Shown here in pieces: positions 1 through 8,648 of a stretch of 38,136 nucleotides of DNA. The notes beneath the pieces were generated by a model, which saw only the letters and a list, made by a program, of their open reading frames with translations, was not told the origin of the DNA and did no database searches. How positions within the stretch are numbered: the stretch's first letter is position 1; each line of letters begins with the position of its first letter. Source of the DNA: Gordonia hirsuta DSM 44140 = NBRC 16056. Lineage in GTDB: Bacteria > Actinomycetota > Actinomycetes > Mycobacteriales > Mycobacteriaceae. The stretch covers positions 1-38,136 of the forward strand of contig NZ_BANT01000046.1 of NCBI RefSeq assembly GCF_000333015.1, in the 5' to 3' direction. The position numbers and the translations under genes are program-made.

Positions 1-394
1 TCAGGGGTGCGGTGGATTCGGCGACGATGCGGCGGCGTTGGGCTTCGCCGCTGCCCAGGCGCAGTCCGCAGGCGTAGAGCTGGTGGGTGGTGTGATGGCC
101 GGCCAGGTTGTAGACGCGGCGGTCGGAGACTTCGGTGTAGAGCACCGAGTTGAAGATCTCCCGGCGGCGGCTGGTGGTTTCCCGGGTTTCCAGGACATCG
201 AGTAGGGCGTTGTCGTCGGATAGGGCCAGTGCGGTCTCAGCGCTGGCCTGTAGCCGGGTCTCAGCCGCGTCCTGCAGGGCCAGTAACTCGAAGACGGTCA
301 GGCCGGCCACGATCGCGGATGCATCGAACACCTGACCACCGGGGCCGTCACCGGGTTCGGCAGGGTCGGGGTCGTCGTACATTTCGGTGTGCAT
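1..394 (-). CDS. 13E12-family / DUF222 HNH endonuclease, N-terminal part (truncated by window edge)
   Basis: An open frame runs leftward from ATG 392-394 off the window edge (131 codons visible). The visible part holds an acidic start (MHTEMYDDPDP), a helical stretch with FELLALQDAAETRLQ, and the segment LRLGSGEAQRR. That segment resembles the 'LxxSRGEAxRR' helix of the DUF222 region found in REP13E12 repeat-family proteins. Family members carry a C-terminal HNH nuclease domain, which would lie outside the window, so nuclease activity is inferred only. They are abundant and repetitive in Mycobacteriales genomes. An SOS-box-like palindrome lies about 70 bp upstream. There is no clear Shine-Dalgarno sequence before this ATG, so the start is provisional. 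Family assignment is by remembered motif pattern, not by search. Confidence 0.7.
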   Translation of the reverse strand, partial: MHTEMYDDPDPAEPGDGPGGQVFDASAIVAGLTVFELLALQDAAETRLQASAETALALSDDNALLDVLETRETTSRRREIFNSVLYTEVSDRRVYNLAGHHTTHQLYACGLRLGSGEAQRRRIVAESTAPL

Positions 395-460
395 GCCGGC
401 CCCGTCCTGGTTTGGGTGTTCGATCTGGTTTCTGTATCTATTATGACCCCGATCACATCG

Positions 461-476
461 GAGAACATATGTTCGA
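461..476 (-). promoter_or_regulatory. Candidate LexA/SOS box upstream of the 13E12-family gene
   Basis: On the minus strand the site reads TCGAACATATGTTCTC, against the mycobacterial/actinobacterial LexA consensus TCGAAC-N4-GTTCGA (10 of 12 fixed positions, with a perfect GAAC-N4-GTTC core at 463-474). It sits about 70 bp upstream of the 13E12 start. An AT-rich CATAAT-like -10 lies at about 443-448, so the box would overlap the -35 region, as expected for a repressor site. Confidence 0.6.
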
Positions 477-635
477 ATCTCCAAAAATAGGGCCGCATTA
501 TTGGAGGGTATTGAGGGAACCGAACCCGCTGTGGGTCGGCGGCCTCGAACAGGCAAGCGCCCCGCCGTACCGGGGCCGACGACGATAGGCTCGGTTCCGC
601 GTCACCGAGGGCCGGTGTCGCCGAAGGGTATGACC

Positions 636-1394
636 ATGAGGATTCCGACTTTCGCCGGCCGCTCGGCAGCACGCACCGGAACTGCCGGCCTGGCCGCGAT
701 CGCGTTGATCGCTACCGGCTGTGCCACGAAGAACGACCACGGTTCTGACAGCGACGATGCGCAGTCGGCCCCCTATGCCCGCATCCAGGTCGACGGAGCG
801 TTCGAGTTCGAGGTCCGGGCCGGCGCTGCGACCGGGTCCGTCGGCCCGGATTCCGCACCGGCCCCAGCCTCGGTGTCCTCCTCGGCCCCGTCCTCTTCGA
901 CTCTGTCGTCGAGCAGTCCATCTCCCTCCTCGACGGCAGCGGGGCAGTCGCAGGAGCATCTGAGCTGCTACCGCGACGCCGGGCGGGTGCAGATCCAGGC
1001 GGGTCGTGCGGCCCAGCGGGACGGCACCGGAGTCATGGAGATCTTCGACGTGAAGCTCGTCCGCCGCGGCGACACGGTCACCGAGTATCTGCTCAACATC
1101 GGTTCTCTCTCACTGAAGAACCAGGACTGGCAGTCGAGCACCTGGGGTGCGGTCAAGGGATTCCCCGACCGCTTCGAGGTTGGCGGCCTGCCCAAAGACA
1201 AGGACTTCGGCGAGGTGACGACCGAGGTCGACGGTGACCGCTGGACGTTCCGCGGCAAGGTCGAAGGCATGACCGGCGACGGCCAGGACACTTCCCGGGT
1301 GCAGCCGCGCGATTTCACCGCCACGATCCACTGCGACGGTTACGGAAAGCTGCCCGAGTCCGGCTGGGTCAGCGATTCGGGCTCGGGCCGATAG
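636..1394 (+). CDS. LpqH-like secreted lipoprotein
   Basis: A 252-residue protein. It starts with a positively charged signal peptide and a hydrophobic core ending in the lipobox IATGC, with lipidated Cys29. A low-complexity Ser/Pro/Ala linker follows (about residues 65-105), then a folded C-terminal domain bounded by two cysteines (LSCYRDAG and TIHCDGYG). The arrangement of a short VDG strand, Ser-rich linker, C...C-bounded beta domain and a DGDRWTFRGKVEG strand recalls the 19-kDa antigen/LpqH family. That family consists of surface lipoproteins of mycobacteria with adhesin or TLR2-ligand roles. The ATG at 636 was chosen over ATG 630 because GAAGGG (623-628) is spaced 7 nt from it. Exact function is unknown. 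Confidence 0.72.
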   Translation: MRIPTFAGRSAARTGTAGLAAIALIATGCATKNDHGSDSDDAQSAPYARIQVDGAFEFEVRAGAATGSVGPDSAPAPASVSSSAPSSSTLSSSSPSPSSTAAGQSQEHLSCYRDAGRVQIQAGRAAQRDGTGVMEIFDVKLVRRGDTVTEYLLNIGSLSLKNQDWQSSTWGAVKGFPDRFEVGGLPKDKDFGEVTTEVDGDRWTFRGKVEGMTGDGQDTSRVQPRDFTATIHCDGYGKLPESGWVSDSGSGR

Positions 1395-1437
1395 CCGCGG
1401 ACTGCGGTACCGGTCGCCGACGCCATAGGCTGGCTCT

Positions 1438-2274
1438 GTGACGGATACAGAAACGCAGGTGTTGATCGGCGTCGACGAACTGGTCGAAGCCATGCTGTCG
1501 AACCGGCCCCCGGTGGTGCTGGACGTGCGCTGGCAGCTCGGCGACGACCAGGGTTTCGCGCAGTACAAGGACGGGCACATCCCGGGCGCGATCTACGTCG
1601 ACCTGGACACCCAGCTCGCCGCGCCGCCGACGGCCGCCGACGGTCGGCACCCGCTGCCTGAGCTCGCCGATCTGCAGGCCGCGGCCCGCAGCTGGGGCAT
1701 CGACAACGGTGTCCCGGTGGTGGTCTACGACGACTGCGGCGCGCAATCGGCCGCCCGTGCCTGGTGGCTGCTGCGGTGGGCGGGGCTCGGCGAGGTCCGG
1801 ATCCTCGACGGGGCCCTGGACGCGTGGCGGCGCGCCGGCATGCGGGTGTCGACCGGTGATGCGACGCCGCGCACCGGGAACGTCGTTCTGACCGGCGGGG
1901 CCCTGCCGACGGTGACGATCGACCAGGTCGCCGGCACCGACGCACTCCTGCTCGACGCCCGCGCGGGCGAACGCTATCGCGGACAGACCGAGCCGATCGA
2001 TCCGCGTCCGGGCCGCATCCCCGGGGCGATCAGCGCTCCGGCCGCCGACAACCTCACCGAGACCGGCACCTTCAAAGACCCGGTCGCGCTGCGGGAACGG
2101 TTCACGGAGCTGGGGGTCGGCGAAGAACCGGTGGTCGCCTACTGCGGGTCCGGGATCACCGCCGCGCACCAGATCGCTGCGCTCACGATCGCCGGCTTCG
2201 ACGACGCCGCCCTGTACCCGGGCTCGTACTCACAGTGGAGCAACGACGCGACGCGTCCGGTCGACGTCGGCTGA
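1438..2274 (+). CDS. Two-domain rhodanese-type sulfurtransferase
   Basis: A 278-residue thiosulfate/3-mercaptopyruvate sulfurtransferase with two rhodanese domains (about 8-135 and 158-275). The catalytic loop of the C-terminal domain is CGSGITA with Cys236. It would accept a sulfane sulfur and pass it to cyanide or a thiol in the cytoplasm. CGSG-type loops are typical of mercaptopyruvate or SseA-like enzymes. The usually inactive N-terminal domain has a cysteine (VVYDDCGAQ, Cys100) at the loop where many relatives have Asp or Gly, which is a minor oddity. The start is GTG. A TAGGCT -10 (1426-1431) lies exactly 6 nt upstream, so the message is probably leaderless, which supports this start. 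Confidence 0.9.
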   Translation: MTDTETQVLIGVDELVEAMLSNRPPVVLDVRWQLGDDQGFAQYKDGHIPGAIYVDLDTQLAAPPTAADGRHPLPELADLQAAARSWGIDNGVPVVVYDDCGAQSAARAWWLLRWAGLGEVRILDGALDAWRRAGMRVSTGDATPRTGNVVLTGGALPTVTIDQVAGTDALLLDARAGERYRGQTEPIDPRPGRIPGAISAPAADNLTETGTFKDPVALRERFTELGVGEEPVVAYCGSGITAAHQIAALTIAGFDDAALYPGSYSQWSNDATRPVDVG

Positions 2275-2351
2275 ACCGCACGTGTCGCTGCTGCGGCCCA
2301 GGCTCACCGCCCGGCCCCGCCCTATCGCACCGCGAGAATCGGCGTCACTCC

Positions 2352-3068
2352 TCAGGCGGCGTCGCCCGGATCGGTCCGTGCCCGTGCGCGCCCGGCGATC
2401 GGCATCAGCACAGCCAGTGACAACCAGGTCCACTGACCGGCGGCTGCCCCGAAGGTCAGCGCGACCGGGATGGAGAGGCCGAAGACCACCGGCGGCAGCC
2501 AGGCCGTGATCAGCTCGATCACCCGCGCCCGCCCGGTCGCCGGGGCGCGTTCGAGTCCGCGGTGGCGTCCCAGGGCGGCCACCCCGATCTGGGCGAGGGA
2601 GGCCAGGGCGATGTTCAGCGCGTACAGAGCCGTGGGCAGCGCAAGATCGGCCGACGCCGAATCGCTGATGCCCTGGGTGGTGAACGGGATCAGCATCACC
2701 AGGGCCACCGCCACCAGATTCGCGGTGATCGTGGGACCGTCGAGCCCGGTCATCGATCGCTGGATCGCGACATTGGACCGCCAGAACAGGGCGATCACCG
2801 CGAAGCTCAGCGCGAAGCCGAACAGCTGGGACCCGATGCCCGAGTCGAGTAGCCGGTCCAGGCTCCGCCACGCCTCGGCCGGGGGCGCATCCAGGTTGGC
2901 GATCAGCAGGGTCGCCGAGAACCCGTAGATCGCGTCGAAGAACGCCACTCCGCGACCGAACTCGTTGCTGTCGAGTCCGAAGAAACCGCCGAGGTTCCGG
3001 CGGCCGGTTGCCGGCGGCGCCACCGACTCAGGCGTCGAGGGTGCGCAACAGCGCCCGAGTACGCGCAC
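2352..3068 (-). CDS. TMEM175-family (DUF1211) potassium channel-like membrane protein
   Basis: A roughly 238-residue integral membrane protein. Near residue 40 it has RGVAFFDAIYGFSATLLI, which matches the TMEM175 first-helix signature R-x3-FSDG-x-FAIA with FFDA in place of FSDG. About six hydrophobic segments follow. Bacterial TMEM175 proteins are tetrameric K+-permeable channels. This copy lacks the canonical FSDG, so selectivity is uncertain. GTG at 3068 overlaps the upstream oxidoreductase by 41 nt. A GTG at 3023, just after that gene's stop, is an equally reasonable start, and neither has a strong ribosome binding site. It is probably co-transcribed with the leftward genes 3028-5107. Confidence 0.72.
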   Translation of the reverse strand: MRVLGRCCAPSTPESVAPPATGRRNLGGFFGLDSNEFGRGVAFFDAIYGFSATLLIANLDAPPAEAWRSLDRLLDSGIGSQLFGFALSFAVIALFWRSNVAIQRSMTGLDGPTITANLVAVALVMLIPFTTQGISDSASADLALPTALYALNIALASLAQIGVAALGRHRGLERAPATGRARVIELITAWLPPVVFGLSIPVALTFGAAAGQWTWLSLAVLMPIAGRARARTDPGDAA

Positions 3069-3948
3069 GCACTTCGGGGTCGCGATCGAACAGGATGGCC
3101 ACGAACTCGTCGACCCCGGCGTCGGCGACCGTGCGGATCCGCGCGGTCACCTCCTCCTCGCTGCCGATGATCGCGGCGTCGTGCGCATGCTCGTAACCCT
3201 CGCGGTCGAGCATGGCCCGGTACGACGGCAACTGGTTGTACATCGCGAACTGCTCGGCCGCCGCTTCCGTGGCACCGGCGACGTCGTCGGTGACACTGAC
3301 CGGCAGCATGGCCACCGTGCGCACCGCGCTCGCCTCGCGCCCGGCCGCCACGGCCGCGGCCCGCAGCGTCGGGACGATGTGGTCGCGCAGCGTCGTCGGA
3401 CCGGTCATCCAGGTGACGGTGCCGGCGGTGCGACGCCCGGCCACGCCGAGCATCTTGGGGCCGAGTGCGGCCAGGTACACCGGCGGGGCCGGGACGTCGG
3501 CGATCGAGAGTGCGCCGCGGGTGGTCAGGAAGTCGCCGGCGGAGGAGACCTTCTCGCCGTTCAGCAGCGGCAGCAGGCCGTCGAGGAACTCGTTGGTGCG
3601 CTTGACCGGCCGCTCGTAGGAGACGCCCCACATCCCCTCGGTGACCACCTTGTGGCTCAGCCCGAGGCCCAGGTTGAGCCGGCCGCCGATGATCGAGTTG
3701 GTGGTCAGCGCGCGCTGCGCCGTCAGCATCGGATGCTGATTCTGCATCGGCAGCACCGCGGTCCCGAACTCGATCCCGCCGATCTCGTGGCCGGCGACGG
3801 CGATCGCCGTGAGCAGGTCGGGCTCGTTGGGCATCTGGGTCGACCACACGCGCCGGAATCCCTCGTTGTGCAAAGCACTGAGGTTCTCGATCGCGCGATC
3901 GATCGAGACCGACCGCGCATTGATCGTCCAGACGACACTGACCTGCAT
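3028..3948 (-). CDS. LLM-class F420-dependent oxidoreductase
   Basis: A 306-residue luciferase-like monooxygenase fold protein. Family features include an N-terminal strand (MQVSVVWTINA), EFGTAVLPMQNQHPMLTAQRALTTNSIIGGRLNLGLGLSH in the middle, PPVYLAALGPKMLGVAGR, and the late segment IIGSEEEVTARIRTVADAGVDEF. This pattern is typical of actinobacterial LLM proteins that use reduced F420, although FMN cannot be excluded. The substrate is unknown. The start at ATG 3946-3948 is secure because CGGAGGTGTCCC places a full Shine-Dalgarno sequence 5-7 nt upstream. It is the third gene of a likely leftward group. Confidence 0.88.
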   Translation of the reverse strand: MQVSVVWTINARSVSIDRAIENLSALHNEGFRRVWSTQMPNEPDLLTAIAVAGHEIGGIEFGTAVLPMQNQHPMLTAQRALTTNSIIGGRLNLGLGLSHKVVTEGMWGVSYERPVKRTNEFLDGLLPLLNGEKVSSAGDFLTTRGALSIADVPAPPVYLAALGPKMLGVAGRRTAGTVTWMTGPTTLRDHIVPTLRAAAVAAGREASAVRTVAMLPVSVTDDVAGATEAAAEQFAMYNQLPSYRAMLDREGYEHAHDAAIIGSEEEVTARIRTVADAGVDEFVAILFDRDPEVRARTRALLRTLDA

Positions 3949-4018
3949 GGGACACCTCCGTAGAAGAACTGCCTTCCGATCTGCAGAGCACCCTACGCTG
4001 TCAGCCGCCCGGGCGGGC

Positions 4019-4675
4019 TCAGTGTGCGACGGCCTCGGCGATGGGGACGTCGCCGTCGGTGAAGGGGATGTCCCTGCCGACGGTGGACGGATCGGCCAGG
4101 ACCGCGGCGACCACCTGGGCCACATTGGCCCGCGAGGTCTTTCCGGCGCCGTCGGCTCCGCGCTCGGCCTGCGGATCGATGCGCCCGGTCACCTCGTCGA
4201 GGGTCAGCAGGCCGGGCATCACGATGGTCCAGTCCAGGCCGGTGGACCGCAGGAAGGTGTCGGCGATGGCCTTGGACTCGGCGTACGGGTAGAACGGGTC
4301 GTCCTCGGGGACACCGTGATCGGGTCCGGCGCCCAGGTAGGAGACCATCACATAGCGCTTCACTCCGGCCACCTGCGCGGCCTGCATGGAGCGGATCGCG
4401 GCATCGCGATCGACGGCGTAGGTGCGCGGCGGGTTTCCGCCGCCGGCACCGGCGCTGAAGACGACGGCGTCGGCGCCCTGCAGCACCGCCGCCAGCTCGT
4501 CGGCCGAGGCCGTCTCGATGTCGAGGAGAAGCGGATTGGCTCCGGTGGCGGCCACGTCGATGGCCTGATCCGCGCTGCGGATGATCGAGGTGACGGTGGC
4601 GCCACGGGCGGTCAGAATCGGGGCCAGGAGGAGGGCCACTTTGCCGTGCCCGCCGATGATCACGATGTTGTCCAT
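4019..4675 (-). CDS. Atypical SDR / NAD(P)-binding oxidoreductase
   Basis: A 218-residue protein with an N-terminal Rossmann fingerprint IIGGHGKVALLLAPIL (GGxGKxA), typical of atypical short-chain dehydrogenases of the NmrA/SDR_a5 type. It has an acidic loop around ADAVVFSAGAGGGNP, the segment VKRYVMVSYLGA, and a YAESK (YxxxK) catalytic pair around residue 145. WTIVMPGLLTLDEVTGRI follows. Such proteins act as NAD(P)H-dependent reductases, epimerase-like enzymes or redox sensors, and the substrate cannot be read from the sequence. It lies 18 nt downstream of the next gene, so the two are probably co-transcribed. Confidence 0.85.
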   Translation of the reverse strand: MDNIVIIGGHGKVALLLAPILTARGATVTSIIRSADQAIDVAATGANPLLLDIETASADELAAVLQGADAVVFSAGAGGGNPPRTYAVDRDAAIRSMQAAQVAGVKRYVMVSYLGAGPDHGVPEDDPFYPYAESKAIADTFLRSTGLDWTIVMPGLLTLDEVTGRIDPQAERGADGAGKTSRANVAQVVAAVLADPSTVGRDIPFTDGDVPIAEAVAH

Positions 4676-4693
4676 GGATTCGACGGTACAGAT

Positions 4694-5107
4694 TCAGGCG
4701 GCGTCCGCACCGGCGAGCCACCGACGAACCTCGTCGAGGAACGCGTCGATCGAGGCACGGTCGACATTCGGGAACCGGCCGGCCAAGCGGTTCAGATACA
4801 GCTCGGAGAACGGGTCGGAGATCAGGTCGCTGATGTAGTCGCGGCGGATCACCAGGAACTGATAGGTCTCGTCGAGGTAGTCCTCGATCCAGTCGGTGAT
4901 CACCCGGTCGGCGCGCGCATCGTCGGTCCAGGCGCGCGGGATCGGTTCGTCGGCGGCGCCGTCACGGTCGAGCCGCACGTAGTCGTCGTCGAAATCCAGG
5001 ACCAGGCCATCGTCGGACAGCGTGACGACACTGTCCTCACCGGTCATGCGTGTCACCGCACCGAAGGCGGTCAGGCGGCGGGCGACATCGTGGGATTGCG
5101 GGCTCAT
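4694..5107 (-). CDS. Conserved hypothetical acidic cytoplasmic protein
   Basis: A 137-residue protein without signal peptide or membrane segment. It is very acidic (for example DDGLVLDFDDDYVRLD), with a central WIEDYLDETYQFLVIRRDYISDLI helix pair and a C-terminal EVRRWLAGADAA. I do not recognise a family. It is the first gene of the leftward group and is divergent from the copper operon, sharing the 5108-5243 intergenic region. The ATG at 5107 is preferred because upstream codons of the same frame run into the copper operator. Confidence 0.7.
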   Translation of the reverse strand: MSPQSHDVARRLTAFGAVTRMTGEDSVVTLSDDGLVLDFDDDYVRLDRDGAADEPIPRAWTDDARADRVITDWIEDYLDETYQFLVIRRDYISDLISDPFSELYLNRLAGRFPNVDRASIDAFLDEVRRWLAGADAA

Positions 5108-5176
5108 CACCGTCCAACCTACGCGGATGCGGGCCGGCCCGGGGTGTGGCGACGGCGCGCCGGCCCCGTTGCCGCG

Positions 5177-5202
5177 TACCCCCGGGGGGTATAGCCTAGG
5201 AT
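5177..5202 (+). promoter_or_regulatory. CsoR-type copper operator and promoter
   Basis: TACCCCC at 5177-5183 is immediately followed by GGGGGGTATA (5184-5193). This is the G-tract-containing pseudo-inverted repeat typical of CsoR-family operators. A good -10 (TAGGAT, 5197-5202) follows directly, so a bound repressor would cover the -35 and spacer. A further GTGGGGGTAT half-site lies at 5213-5222. The transcript would start near 5209, giving a leader of about 35 nt with ribosome binding site CGAGGAGA before copZ. The csoR gene at the end of the operon supports autoregulation. Confidence 0.8.
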
Positions 5203-5243
5203 CAGGTGCCCGGTGGGGGTATCGGAAATCCGAGGAGACTGCG

Positions 5244-5453
5244 ATGGCTGTGAACGAATACCTGGTGACCGGCATGACCTGTGGGCACTGCGAGATGTCG
5301 GTACGCGAAGAGGTCGGCGAGATCGACGGGGTCACCGACGTCCAGGCCAGCCACGAGACCGGCAAACTGGTGGTCACCGCCGCCGGAGACATCGACGATG
5401 CGCGCGTTCTGGCCGCCGTGCAGGAGGCCGGCTACGCGGCCGAGCGGGCCTGA
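5244..5453 (+). CDS. copZ: CopZ-like copper chaperone (single HMA domain)
   Basis: A 69-residue protein forming one heavy-metal-associated domain. The metal site is GMTCGHC (Cys13, Cys16) and the C-terminal signature is AVQEAGYAAE. It would bind Cu(I) in the cytoplasm and deliver it to the CopA ATPase two genes downstream. GAGGAGA is spaced 5 nt from the ATG. Its stop overlaps the next start (TGATG). It is the first gene after the CsoR operator. Confidence 0.93.
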   Translation: MAVNEYLVTGMTCGHCEMSVREEVGEIDGVTDVQASHETGKLVVTAAGDIDDARVLAAVQEAGYAAERA

Positions 5454-6352
5454 TGAAGGCGGGCACCCGGCTCTCCCTCTACGCCCTGGGGCTGATCGTC
5501 GCCTTCGTGGCGGCGTTCGGCATCGCCCGGGCCGTCGTTCCCGAGTCGATGGTCGCCGACTGGGAATCCGGGCGCGACGCCGCCGGGCACGACGGCGGCC
5601 ATGGCGCCGGGCACGACGGTGCCGGTCAGGATGTGACGGGGCTGTCGTTGGGCGCGGGCGGCTACCTGCTCTCGCCGATCGAGGCCCCGGCCGTCACCGG
5701 CCAGGACGGCCGGCTGTCGTTCCAGATCCGCACCGAGGCGGGCGAGCCCGTCACCGAGTTCGCCACCGTCCATCAGCAGGATCTGCACCTGATCGTCGTC
5801 CGCAGCGACGGCGCGTCGTTCCGGCACGCACATCCGCAGCTGGACACCGCGACCGGCACCTGGTCGTTGCCGTGGCGCTGGGATGCCGGCGGCACCTACC
5901 GTCTTTACGCCGACTTCACTCCGACCGGACCCGATGCACCCGCACTGACGCTGTCGCGGCTGGTCGAGGTGCGCGGCGACTTCGACCCGGTACCGACTGC
6001 ACCGTCCCGGACAGTGCAGGCCGGCGCCTACACCGTGACGCTGGACGGAGATCTGGCCGCCGCGCAGACCCGCGGGCTGACCATGACCGTCACACGCGAC
6101 GGTGCACCGGTCACCGGTCTGGAGCCCTACCTGGGAGCCTTCGGGCACCTGGTGGTGCTGCGCGCCGGCGACCTGGCCTACCTGCACGTGCACAGCGATG
6201 AGGCCGAGCCCGCCGCCGACGCCCGCTCCGGCCCGGAGCTGATCTTCGACGTCGAGGCCCCGACCGCCGGCCGCTACCTGCTCTACCTGGACTTCCAGGT
6301 CGATGGGCAGGTGCACACCGCCGCCTTTGTGCTCGACGCCGACACCGACTAA
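5453..6352 (+). CDS. Membrane-anchored His-rich protein of the copper operon
   Basis: A 299-residue protein. One uncleaved N-terminal membrane helix (about residues 8-28) is followed by an extracytoplasmic His/Gly run (GHDGGHGAGHDG, residues 45-56) suited to metal binding. Two related beta domains come next. Each carries the same pattern: HLIVVRSDGASFRHAH (His112, 125, 127) and HLVVLRAGDLAYLHVH (His232, 245, 247). The repeated H...HxH pattern suggests two metal sites on the outer face of the membrane. Proteins of this kind accompany copper ATPases in Actinobacteria. I know no assigned biochemical role, and a copper-binding or handover role is inferred from context. Start ATG overlaps the copZ stop, so translation is probably coupled. 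Confidence 0.8.
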   Translation: MKAGTRLSLYALGLIVAFVAAFGIARAVVPESMVADWESGRDAAGHDGGHGAGHDGAGQDVTGLSLGAGGYLLSPIEAPAVTGQDGRLSFQIRTEAGEPVTEFATVHQQDLHLIVVRSDGASFRHAHPQLDTATGTWSLPWRWDAGGTYRLYADFTPTGPDAPALTLSRLVEVRGDFDPVPTAPSRTVQAGAYTVTLDGDLAAAQTRGLTMTVTRDGAPVTGLEPYLGAFGHLVVLRAGDLAYLHVHSDEAEPAADARSGPELIFDVEAPTAGRYLLYLDFQVDGQVHTAAFVLDADTD

Positions 6353-6367
6353 GAACCAGGAACAACG

Positions 6368-8647
6368 ATGAGTACCGCAACACCGCTCAGCGACGGCTCC
6401 GACGTCGAACTGGAGATCAGCGGCATGACCTGTGCGTCGTGCGCCAACCGGATCGAACGGAAGCTGAACAAGCTCGACGGCGTCTCGGCGACGGTGAACT
6501 ACGCGACCGAGAAGGCCCGCGTCTTCGCCCCGGCCGGATACGATCCGGCCGCCCTGGTCGCCGAGGTGGAGAAGGCCGGCTACAGCGCGACGCTGCCCGC
6601 GCCGGAGCAGCCCGCCGGCACCGCAGACGACGAGCATGTCGAGACCGCCGCCGACCGCGAACTGCAGTCGCTGCGGCAGCGATTGATCGGCACCACCCTG
6701 CTGACCGTCCCGGTGATCGCGATGGCGATGGTTCCGGCCTGGCAGTTCACCTACTGGCAGTGGGCGTCACTGGCGCTGGCCGCACCGGTGGTGGTGTGGG
6801 GCGCCTGGCCCTTCCACAAGGCGTCCTGGGCCAATCTGAAGCACGGCACCGCCACCATGGACACCCTCATCTCGATGGGCACGCTGGCCGCCTTCGCCTG
6901 GTCGCTGTACGCCCTGTTCTGGGGTACCGCCGGCACCCCGGGCCTCAAGCATCCGTTCGAGTTCACCGTCAGCCCTTCTGACGGCGCTTCGCACATCTAC
7001 CTCGAGGCCGCCGCGGGTGTCACCATGTTCATCCTGGCCGGCCGCTACTTCGAGAAGAAGTCCAAGCGGCAGGCCGGTGCGGCCCTGCGTGCCCTGCTGG
7101 AAATGGGTGCCAAGGAGGTCGCCGTGCTGCGCGACGGCACCGAAGTGAAGGTGCCGATCGACCAGCTGGCCGTCGGCGACGAGTTCGTGGTCCGGCCCGG
7201 CGAGAAGATCGCCACCGACGGGGTGGTGACCGCCGGCAGCTCGGCCGTCGACACCTCCATGCTCACCGGTGAATCGGTGCCGGTCGAGGTGGTCGAGGGG
7301 GACGAGGTGACCGGCGCCACCGTGAACGCCGGTGGGCGCCTGGTGGTGCGTGCGACCCGCGTCGGCTCCGACACGCAGCTGGCGCAGATGGCCAAGCTCG
7401 TTGAGGACGCGCAGACCGGTAAGGCCGATGTGCAGCGGCTGGCCGACCGCATCTCCGGGATCTTTGTCCCGATCGTGATCGCGATCGCCGCGATCACCCT
7501 GGGGGCCTGGCTCGGCGGTGGCTTCCCGACGGTGGCTGCCTTCACCGCCGCGGTGGCCGTGCTGGTGATCGCCTGCCCGTGTGCGCTCGGTCTGGCCACC
7601 CCGACCGCGCTGCTGGTGGGTACCGGCCGCGGCGCGCAGATGGGCGTGCTGATCAAGGGGCCCGAGGTCCTCGAATCGACCCGCAAGGTCGACACCATCG
7701 TGCTGGACAAGACCGGCACCGTCACCACCGGCAAGATGACCCTGGTCGACGTCGTCGTCGAACCCGGGGTGTCGCGGGAGGAACTGCTGCGGCTGGCCGG
7801 CGCCCTGGAGAACGCCTCGGAGCATCCGATCGCCCAGGCCATCGCCAAGGGCGCCACCGAACAGGTGGGGGATCTGCCCGAGCCGGAAGACTTCGCCAAC
7901 GTCGAGGGCAAGGGAGTGCAGGGCATGGTCGACGGCCATGCGGTGGTGGTCGGCCGGGAGCTGTTGCTGGCGGACTGGTCGCAGTACCTGTCCGAGGAGG
8001 TCGCCGCGGCCAAGGCCGAAGCCGAAGCCGAGGGCAAGACCGTGGTCGCCGTCGGCTGGGACGGGCAGGCCCGCGGCATCGTCGTGGTCGCCGACACCGT
8101 CAAACCGACCAGTGCCGAGGCGATCGCGCAGCTGAAGAAGATCGGCCTGTCGCCGGTGCTGCTGACCGGTGACAATGCTGCGGCCGCGCGGCATATCGCC
8201 GACGAGGTCGGGATCGACGAGGTGATCGCCGAGGTGCTGCCCACCGAGAAGGTGGACGTGGTGGTCGGTATGCAGGCGCAGGGCAAGATCGTGGCGATGG
8301 TCGGCGACGGCGTCAACGACGCACCCGCCCTGGCCACCGCCGATCTGGGTCTGGCGATGGGCACGGGCACCGATGTGGCGATCGAGGCCGCCGACCTGAC
8401 TCTGGTGCGCGGCGACCTGCGCAGCGCGGTCGACGCGATCCGGCTGTCCCGCAAGACGCTGGGCACCATCAAGTCGAACCTGTTCTGGGCGTTCGCCTAC
8501 AACGTCGCCGCCATCCCGATCGCGGCGCTGGGCATGCTCAACCCGATGCTCGCCGGTGCGGCGATGGCCTTCTCCAGCGTCTTCGTGGTGGGTAACAGCC
8601 TGCGGCTGCGGGGCTTCCGCAGCGTCGCCCGGGACGCGGTGCAGTGA
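6368..8647 (+). CDS. copA: Copper-translocating P1B-type ATPase
   Basis: A 759-residue Cu(I) export ATPase. An N-terminal HMA domain with GMTCASC (Cys22, Cys25) is followed by paired membrane helices and the TGES actuator loop. The transmembrane metal site is CPC (Cys403-Pro-Cys405), the phosphorylation motif is DKTGT (Asp447), the nucleotide-binding motif is SEHP, and the hinge is GDGVND (646-651). The CPC motif together with the last-helix elements predicts Cu(I) (P1B-1) specificity. Length is normal. AGGAACAACG precedes the ATG, 15 nt after the previous gene, within one operon with copZ and csoR. Confidence 0.96.
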   Translation: MSTATPLSDGSDVELEISGMTCASCANRIERKLNKLDGVSATVNYATEKARVFAPAGYDPAALVAEVEKAGYSATLPAPEQPAGTADDEHVETAADRELQSLRQRLIGTTLLTVPVIAMAMVPAWQFTYWQWASLALAAPVVVWGAWPFHKASWANLKHGTATMDTLISMGTLAAFAWSLYALFWGTAGTPGLKHPFEFTVSPSDGASHIYLEAAAGVTMFILAGRYFEKKSKRQAGAALRALLEMGAKEVAVLRDGTEVKVPIDQLAVGDEFVVRPGEKIATDGVVTAGSSAVDTSMLTGESVPVEVVEGDEVTGATVNAGGRLVVRATRVGSDTQLAQMAKLVEDAQTGKADVQRLADRISGIFVPIVIAIAAITLGAWLGGGFPTVAAFTAAVAVLVIACPCALGLATPTALLVGTGRGAQMGVLIKGPEVLESTRKVDTIVLDKTGTVTTGKMTLVDVVVEPGVSREELLRLAGALENASEHPIAQAIAKGATEQVGDLPEPEDFANVEGKGVQGMVDGHAVVVGRELLLADWSQYLSEEVAAAKAEAEAEGKTVVAVGWDGQARGIVVVADTVKPTSAEAIAQLKKIGLSPVLLTGDNAAAARHIADEVGIDEVIAEVLPTEKVDVVVGMQAQGKIVAMVGDGVNDAPALATADLGLAMGTGTDVAIEAADLTLVRGDLRSAVDAIRLSRKTLGTIKSNLFWAFAYNVAAIPIAALGMLNPMLAGAAMAFSSVFVVGNSLRLRGFRSVARDAVQ

Positions 8648-8648
8648 G

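Noticed and set aside
2903..3991. Long arginine-rich frames antisense or out of frame with the LLM oxidoreductase and many similar frames over the window
   Set aside because: They are by-products of high-GC codon bias: Arg/Pro/Gly-rich, without motifs, and overlap well-supported genes.
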